A stretch of 18,005 bases of DNA. Source: DSYU01 sp964437595 (lineage in GTDB: Bacteria; Chloroflexota; Anaerolineae; Anaerolineales; Anaerolineaceae). Both the position numbers and the translations under genes were made by a program. Positions 14,273 through 18,005 of this stretch are shown here, one piece after another (position 1 is the first letter of the stretch; each line of letters starts with the position of its first letter). The notes under the pieces were generated by a model. The model did not search any database. It was not told the origin of the DNA and saw nothing but the letters and a program-made list of their open reading frames with translations. The stretch is from NCBI GenBank assembly GCA_964437595.1, contig CAYTHO010000102.1:1-18005 (forward strand), given 5' to 3'.

Positions 14273-14320
14273 GAAGCGGTGCTTCAAGAGAAAGCCTTTT
14301 GAAGCGCCGTTTCCCTTTTT
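14273..14320. terminator. bidirectional terminator between convergent genes
   Basis: Arms 14273-14287 and 14299-14313 form a 15-bp stem with two imperfect pairs (one G-T) and an 11-nt loop, followed on the plus strand by CC and TTTTT at 14316-14320. It sits between the zinc-finger gene and the kinase gene, and its T-run touches the kinase stop. Confidence 0.75.
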
Positions 14321-16571
14321 AATTCCCGATTGGCATCCAGGCCGGGTCCTGGTCTTTCGCGGGATCGTTGGTGAGGTTGGTTTGCGTTTGACCAGTGGAA
14401 CGCATGATGTATATCTCCGCGTTTCCATCGCGCGATGAGCGGAATGCGATCCACTGTCCATCGGGCGCAAAGGATGGAGTGGTATCTTTGCCGCTGTCGG
14501 TGAGATGGACTACATCATTGGCCGGCACCCGAATAGGGAAGCGCGAGAGGGAGATATTGGTGCTTTTTCCGCGGATGCGGGTGTAGGTCAGCCACATGCC
14601 ATCCGGCGACCAGGCCGGTTCGGCAGCCTGCCCGAGGTTGTCGGTGAAGGAGAGTTTGTCGAAGCGGGTGGGGGTTACGTAATATTCGCGGGTAGGTTCC
14701 GCGCCAGTTTTTGGGTCTTTTTGTCCCCGGGTAAAGACGATCTGCGCGCCGGCTGAGTTCATAACAAACGTCAGCTCGTTTTTAGGCGACCAGGTGGGGT
14801 CGTATTCCATCTGGTCGTAGCTCAGGCGGTAGCGTTCACTCCCATCCGGGCGGATGATGGATACCTGCGGTACGCCATCGGAGCGGCTGTCGTTGGTATA
14901 AGCGATCCATTTGCCATCCGGCGACCAGGCTGGTTTGGTCTCGTTGCCTTTGAGATTGGTCAGGTCTTTTGGTTCGCCGCTGCCATCCGCGTTGATCATC
15001 CAGATATCGAGCTTCTGGTCCGGCCCGCCGGAGGCCACGTACAGCAGGCGCTTGCCGTCCGGCGACCATGCCGGTTGGGTTTTATTGCCCGGGGTGTTGG
15101 TTATCTGTTTAAGATTGCCTACAACCATCTGTCCCTGATCGTTCAGGCTGACGCGCATGGTCCAGATTTGTAGTGTTGCGCCATCGCCGCGGTCGCTGGC
15201 GAAGGCCAGCAGCCCGCTGCCGCCAATACCAGGCGGCGTGGGCGAGGGCGGCGGCGGGGTATCGGTAGAGGCGGTGGTTGGGCTGGGCGCGGTGGTAGCT
15301 GTGGGGGCTGAGGTGGCTGTGCTGAGCAGTGGTGTACTGCTTGGTTCGGTTGTTGGCGGGGGTGTGCTGCTGGCGGTGAGGGTTGGCTCCAGGATTTGGG
15401 GCAGGGGCGTTTGGCTGGCCTGGGCTATTACCAGCGGGGCAGCCTGGGTGGGCTGCTTACCGGCGATCTGTTGAATGATCCAACCGCCCAATAACAGCGC
15501 CACTGCGCCGATCCCAAGTAACACAACCAGACCAATTCCGCCGATGATCACCCATTTGTTTAGCCCCTTGCGGCGCGGCGCAGGCGCTTCGGCAGGGAAG
15601 GCTATATTTGATGAAGCTGGTTGTAAAGCTATCGTTGCGTCCATGGCCTGCTGCGGCTGCGTTTGTGCCTGCCAGGGAACCCCGGAAGGCATGCCAGCAG
15701 AGGGTATGGTCTGTTCCGCTGGTTTTGATAGGATGGTTGGGGCGCTGTATGCCTCGGAGGTAGCAGCAGGGTTGGTCAGCGCGTGTAAGAAATCGGCCAC
15801 ACTTGGGAAACGATCATTCGGGCGGAGCGACAGCGCGCGCTCGATGGCTGCCTGGATGTAATCCGGCACATTAGGATTATGCTGACGGGCAGGTACCAAC
15901 TGTTCGATGCCAAGGGCGCGCTGCACGCTGTCGGCGGGTTTCTGGGCGGTGAGCAGGTTGTACAGCAAGGCAGCCAGAGAATACTGGTCGGAGTAAGGGC
16001 CGGTACGCACGGCGCCGCCGTACTGCTCGGGCGGAGCGTAGCCAGGGGTGTACCCGGCTGCACCGGTGGCGGTAGCCTGCTGGTTGGCGTCAAATACTTT
16101 GGCGATTCCGAAATCGACCAGCATGACGGCGCCATCAGCAGTAAGGCGCACGTTGGCCGGCTTGATATCACGGTGGACGACCGGCGGGTTCTGGTTATGT
16201 AGATAGGTCAGCGCGCTGGAAAGCTGGCGAACCCAGCCCAGCACTTTTTCCAGGGGCTGCACGCCTTCCTCGCGGAGAACAGCGTTGAGATCTTTCCCGG
16301 GAATGTAATCCATAACCAGGTACTGGGCATCGTTCAAGATGAAGTAATCGGTTACCCGCGGCAGGTTGGGATGACGCAGTGATGCCAACAGGCGCGCTTC
16401 ACGCAAGAACTGGGTGGAGCTTTCTGGCGCCGGGTTTTGGTTTACCTTTACCGCCACAGCGGCATCCAGGGCGGTATCGAAGGCCAGGTACACGGCGCCC
16501 ATCCCACCCTGACCAAGTTTCTCTTCGAGACGGTAACGATTATTTAATAATGTTCCAGAAGACATGTTCAT
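14319..16571 (-). CDS. membrane Ser/Thr protein kinase with TolB-like propeller
   Basis: 750 residues. The kinase domain is at ~13-265: P-loop 'LGQGGMGAVYLA', Lys42 in 'VAVKV', catalytic 'HRDIKPANV' (Asp135), 'DFGIAK' (Asp153), and 'GYAPPEQY', all intact. A juxtamembrane linker with Thr-rich sites ('SAPTIL', 'DATIAL') could be phosphorylated. One membrane helix lies at 340-364, then a Thr/Ser/Pro stalk to ~450, and an extracytoplasmic propeller made of PD40/TolB-like repeats ('QPAWSPDGKRLLYVA', 'KPAWSPDGKWIAYT', 'EPAWSPDGMWLTYT', 'PSFAPDGQWIAFRS' and two weaker ones). This is a one-component sensor design: outside propeller, inside kinase, known from Actinobacteria and Chloroflexota. The first ATG at 16571 and a second at 16565 are both possible; neither has a strong ribosome binding site. 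Ligand and targets unknown. Confidence 0.95.
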   Translation of the reverse strand: MNMSSGTLLNNRYRLEEKLGQGGMGAVYLAFDTALDAAVAVKVNQNPAPESSTQFLREARLLASLRHPNLPRVTDYFILNDAQYLVMDYIPGKDLNAVLREEGVQPLEKVLGWVRQLSSALTYLHNQNPPVVHRDIKPANVRLTADGAVMLVDFGIAKVFDANQQATATGAAGYTPGYAPPEQYGGAVRTGPYSDQYSLAALLYNLLTAQKPADSVQRALGIEQLVPARQHNPNVPDYIQAAIERALSLRPNDRFPSVADFLHALTNPAATSEAYSAPTILSKPAEQTIPSAGMPSGVPWQAQTQPQQAMDATIALQPASSNIAFPAEAPAPRRKGLNKWVIIGGIGLVVLLGIGAVALLLGGWIIQQIAGKQPTQAAPLVIAQASQTPLPQILEPTLTASSTPPPTTEPSSTPLLSTATSAPTATTAPSPTTASTDTPPPPSPTPPGIGGSGLLAFASDRGDGATLQIWTMRVSLNDQGQMVVGNLKQITNTPGNKTQPAWSPDGKRLLYVASGGPDQKLDIWMINADGSGEPKDLTNLKGNETKPAWSPDGKWIAYTNDSRSDGVPQVSIIRPDGSERYRLSYDQMEYDPTWSPKNELTFVMNSAGAQIVFTRGQKDPKTGAEPTREYYVTPTRFDKLSFTDNLGQAAEPAWSPDGMWLTYTRIRGKSTNISLSRFPIRVPANDVVHLTDSGKDTTPSFAPDGQWIAFRSSRDGNAEIYIMRSTGQTQTNLTNDPAKDQDPAWMPIGN

Positions 16572-16674
16572 AAAAGCACATACCTGTACCGAATGATAGA
16601 AAGATATGGCATTTTGAGTCAGGTTTATTGTATATCAAACCTCCGGAGACAGCGGGTGGATTTTCGAGAAAGAA

Positions 16675-16703
16675 TTGACGCTTTGCGGGTGCCATGATAA
16701 AAT
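16675..16703 (+). promoter_or_regulatory. promoter of tRNA-Lys
   Basis: TTGACG at 16675-16680, 17-bp spacer, TAAAAT at 16698-16703, 10 bp before the tRNA 5' end. Confidence 0.85.
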
Positions 16704-16713
16704 CCAACCAGTC

Positions 16714-16785
16714 GGGCGCGTAGCTCAATGGCAGAGCAGTGGCCTTTTAAGCCATTTGTTGAGGGTTCGATCCCCTCCGCGCTCA
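16714..16785 (+). tRNA. tRNA-Lys (TTT)
   Basis: 72 nt. Acceptor GGGCGCG pairs with CGCGCTC (one G-T), D arm GCTC/GAGC, anticodon stem GTGGC/GCCAT with loop CTTTTAA, anticodon TTT; T arm GAGGG/CCCTC with loop TTCGATC. Discriminator A; CCA not encoded. The region downstream differs in character from the rest of the window. Confidence 0.95.
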
Positions 16786-16789
16786 CTGC

Positions 16790-16837
16790 CGCATTATTCG
16801 GTTGTTAAGGTGCTACGCTCACCTTACCGAAAATGCG
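16790..16837 (+). terminator. hairpin after tRNA-Lys (possible terminator)
   Basis: Inner stem taaggtg (16806-16812) with cacctta (16820-16826), continued after a bulge by cgg/ccg and then cgcatt/aatgcg at 16790-16795 and 16832-16837. It starts 5 nt after the tRNA. There is no T-run, so it may be a processing or termination structure of weak type. Confidence 0.45.
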
Positions 16838-16847
16838 CCAACGCCCT

Positions 16848-16873
16848 CGCCGCCCGGTTCCCGCCGGGCAGCG
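16848..16873 (-). terminator. GC-rich hairpin after the small membrane protein gene
   Basis: Stem arms 16848-16857 and 16864-16873 (one mismatch in ten, 6-nt loop), beginning 5 nt beyond the stop codon on the minus strand. No T-run follows directly. Probably marks the transcript end of the HTH/small-protein pair. Confidence 0.45.
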
Positions 16874-16877
16874 TGCG

Positions 16878-17036
16878 TTAACGCAGTATCAACACCAGAG
16901 AAATAATCAGCCAAACAAGAAACATTTGCAGGATAAGCTCGCCCCCATCCTCTTCATCCTGGCATGGTTTCTCGTTCATAGACTCTTTGATCCCACGCAC
17001 GGCGCGGATCCAGTCTCTCCGGCTGAAAATATTCAC
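16878..17036 (-). CDS. 52-residue single-helix membrane protein
   Basis: A short gene read directly from the sequence. GTG at 17036 overlaps the stop of the HTH gene as GTGA, with AGGTGA a few bases upstream inside that gene, so coupled translation is likely; TAA at 16878-16880. The product starts with a basic amphipathic stretch (MNIFSRRDWIRAVRGIKES), then an acidic patch (CQDEEDGGE), then one hydrophobic helix (LILQMFLVWLIISLVLIL) and a final Arg. That charge layout and helix are unlikely by chance. An internal ATG at 16979 would give a 33-residue version. No family is recognised. The partner gene is an HTH regulator, a layout also seen in small regulatory or element-borne modules, but function is unknown. 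Confidence 0.6.
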   Translation of the reverse strand: MNIFSRRDWIRAVRGIKESMNEKPCQDEEDGGELILQMFLVWLIISLVLILR

Positions 17037-17224
17037 CGCTTCACCTGCCGTTGACGCTCGATCTTCTCAACTTCACTGACCGGCACCCGGAAAGGCGACC
17101 GGTCATTGTTCGGGTTCAACCGGTAAGCCATAATCTCACCATCCCGAATCCAATTCAAGATCGTTCGAGCACTAACCCCCAGCCGCTCCCCAGCCTTCTC
17201 GACAGATAACACCTGTTCTGTCAT
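17033..17224 (-). CDS. MerR/excisionase-type helix-turn-helix protein
   Basis: 63 residues, nearly all one winged-helix DNA-binding domain of the HTH_17 (excisionase family) kind: 'LSVEKAGERLGVSARTILNWIRDGEI' is the HTH, followed by 'AYRLN' and the wing/anchor strand 'FRVPVSEVEKIERQRQ'. ATG at 17224 has GTGAGGG 4 nt upstream. Such proteins serve as excisionases, as regulators on mobile elements, or as small transcription factors. No integrase is visible in the window, so an excisionase job is not established. It overlaps the following small membrane protein gene by 4 nt, and a weak promoter with repeats lies upstream. Confidence 0.8.
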   Translation of the reverse strand: MTEQVLSVEKAGERLGVSARTILNWIRDGEIMAYRLNPNNDRSPFRVPVSEVEKIERQRQVKR

Positions 17225-17240
17225 TCGCCCTCACTGTTAG

Positions 17241-17294
17241 AAATTCAAGAAATGTACGCAAAGAATAGCACGCATCAAAACCAAATGCAAGAAA
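17241..17294 (-). promoter_or_regulatory. promoter of the HTH gene with 12-bp direct repeats
   Basis: On the minus strand TTGCAT (17290-17285), 17-bp spacer and TATTCT (17267-17262) form a weak promoter. It is bracketed by AAATTCAAGAAA (17241-17252) and AAATGCAAGAAA (17283-17294), identical but for one base and 42 bp apart, four helical turns. The second copy covers the -35 region. Autoregulation by the HTH protein is plausible. Confidence 0.45.
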
Positions 17295-17299
17295 CTTTA

Positions 17300-17560
17300 A
17301 GATTAGCGCCCTTTACTGCCCCGCTTGCGCCAGGCCGGGCAGCTGCGAGTCTTGCGATATCCCCGCTTCGCTAGGCGGGCAGTGGCGGTGTGCTCGCGCG
17401 GGAAAGAACACCCCGCGCCAGCACCACATGCCAGCTTGCTAAAACAACGGCGGGGAGTGCCGGAAAAGTCACCAGCACACCCCGCCGTGCAAGCTGCCCT
17501 GTTCACCGCCACGCCCGCCGTCACTGCGCTGCACGGTTGGCGATAATACGCCGCCCGGCC
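17300..17560. other. hairpin-rich GC-rich stretch, no convincing gene
   Basis: Between the two HTH genes I see no credible protein: frames are open on both strands but the products are Ala/Arg/Cys/Pro-rich without domain features. Four inverted repeats follow one another: 17316-17342, 17362-17379, 17390-17424 (13-bp arms, one mismatch) and 17432-17496 (two 8-bp perfect blocks, cagcttgc and cggcgggg, split by an 8-nt bulge on one arm and 1 nt on the other). A structured RNA or a recombination or replication site are options. Confidence 0.45.
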
Positions 17561-17573
17561 TCAGTCGCCGCGC

Positions 17574-17810
17574 TCAAAGGTTCCGCGACCGTTCAGCCGC
17601 CAGCCGATTCACCTGATCCCTACGAACCAACCGCCGACCCTGCCAGGTTCGCTCATCATCGATGAACTCATCCAGCTCACCACGGTTCATTGCGCTGCGG
17701 ATCCCCGCGTTCGTGATCCCCAGCACCCGCGCCGCTTCTTCAATCGTCATCAGCTCACCCTGATCGATCTTCACCGGCTCATATTTGATTACTCTCTGCA
17801 GAATAGCCAT
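17574..17810 (-). CDS. second small helix-turn-helix protein
   Basis: 78 residues. The HTH core is 'LMTIEEAARVLGITNAGIRSAMNRGELDEFID', then 'WQGRRLVRRDQVNRLAAER', the typical layout of the HTH_17/excisionase group. The start is placed at 17810 rather than the first ATG of the frame (17846), because the promoter at 17847-17875 would start transcription near 17840, below that first ATG, and because GGAAAGGG lies before 17810. The first ~19 residues (MAILQRVIKYEPVKIDQGE) are an extension before the HTH. It is a different sequence from the other HTH protein (17033-17224), not a duplicate. Two such genes beside a tRNA suggest element-type regulation, unproven. Confidence 0.75.
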   Translation of the reverse strand: MAILQRVIKYEPVKIDQGELMTIEEAARVLGITNAGIRSAMNRGELDEFIDDERTWQGRRLVRRDQVNRLAAERSRNL

Positions 17811-17846
17811 CCTATACCCTTTCCAGAAACAAGCTAGGTTATTCAC

Positions 17847-17875
17847 AGTATATCGAATCTAGCTCCATTTAGCAA
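17847..17875 (-). promoter_or_regulatory. promoter of the second HTH gene
   Basis: Minus strand TTGCTA (17875-17870), 17-bp spacer, TATACT (17852-17847, 5 of 6 to consensus). Confidence 0.6.
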
Positions 17876-17896
17876 TCGATCCTAATCGTTTCCAGA

Positions 17897-18005
17897 ATAA
17901 GAACGTTCGCAGATGATGGGTGGCCCAAAGCGGCCCCCCGCAAAGCCCCCCCTGGTATAAGAACGTTCACAGATGATGGGTTGCCCAAAGCGGCCCCCCG
18001 CGAAG
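17897..18005. repeat. 60-bp tandem repeat at the end of the window
   Basis: Copy one begins at 17897 and copy two at 17957. Over the first 49 bp of the unit they differ at only three positions. Each unit carries the palindrome GAACGTTC, then agatgatggg and a C-rich block. The second copy runs to the last base, so more copies probably lie beyond. The unit is 20 codons long and open in one plus frame and two minus frames, so coding cannot be ruled out, but no start codon is visible inside the window. Confidence 0.85.

Noticed and set aside
16600..16660. Kinase promoter on the minus strand with a ggttt/aaacc inverted repeat
   Set aside because: TTGATA and TACAAT are present but not at promoter spacing from each other, and the inverted repeat is only 5 bp.
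16833..17054. 73-codon plus-strand frame after tRNA-Lys
   Set aside because: Starts inside a hairpin and is antisense to the coupled HTH and small membrane protein genes, which explain the sequence better.
17303..17546. 73-codon frames on both strands
   Set aside because: Both are Ala/Arg/Cys/Pro-rich with no ribosome binding site or domain pattern, and the DNA is dominated by inverted repeats.
17897..18005. CRISPR array
   Set aside because: The 60-bp unit is continuous tandem sequence with no variable spacers.

Overview
The window looks like an assembled contig or scaffold (it holds a run of exactly 100 N) from a free-living bacterium, most likely Chloroflexota of the Anaerolineae type. 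This is an inference from gene style: Thr/Pro-rich extracellular linkers, a Ser/Thr kinase joined to a TolB-like propeller, a CoaE carrying an extra C-terminal domain, a short Flp-type pilin, and roadblock and V4R signalling proteins. Base composition is fairly GC-rich in genes, with AT-rich promoter patches. Several promoters fit a housekeeping sigma factor (TTGACA, 17-bp spacer, TAAAAT).

Layout. 1-2100: the 3' end of a secreted or surface protein with a Thr/Pro stalk, convergent with a secreted L,D-transpeptidase. 2100-4800: a regulated short gene, cut by the assembly gap, that I read as a Flp type IVb pilin; it has an 11-bp triple repeat, a promoter, a strong ribosome binding site and a strong terminator. 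Next come a roadblock/LC7 protein, a V4R-domain protein and a response regulator with a degenerate GGDEF-like output domain. 4900-8050: a dolichyl-phosphate-mannose-synthase-like glycosyltransferase, convergent with rsmA/ksgA, which overlaps an upstream YabE-like (DUF348-G5-3D) cell-wall protein by 4 nt. 8100-8260: tRNA-Phe with its own promoter and terminator.

8360-14260 is a co-directional housekeeping block: coaE (with a C-terminal acetyltransferase-like domain), cdaA, cdaR, der, then lepB from its own promoter, and a YgiT-type zinc-finger protein. It links CoA synthesis, c-di-AMP signalling at the membrane, ribosome assembly and protein secretion. A bidirectional terminator separates it from a convergent membrane Ser/Thr kinase with a TolB-like propeller (14319-16571).

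16675-18005: tRNA-Lys is followed by a region of different character. It holds two small MerR/excisionase-type HTH genes on the minus strand, a 52-residue one-helix membrane protein gene overlapping the first HTH gene by 4 nt, several strong hairpins in about 260 bp without a convincing gene, and a 60-bp tandem repeat running off the end. This is the most accessory-like part of the window and could be the edge of an integrated element, though no integrase is visible.
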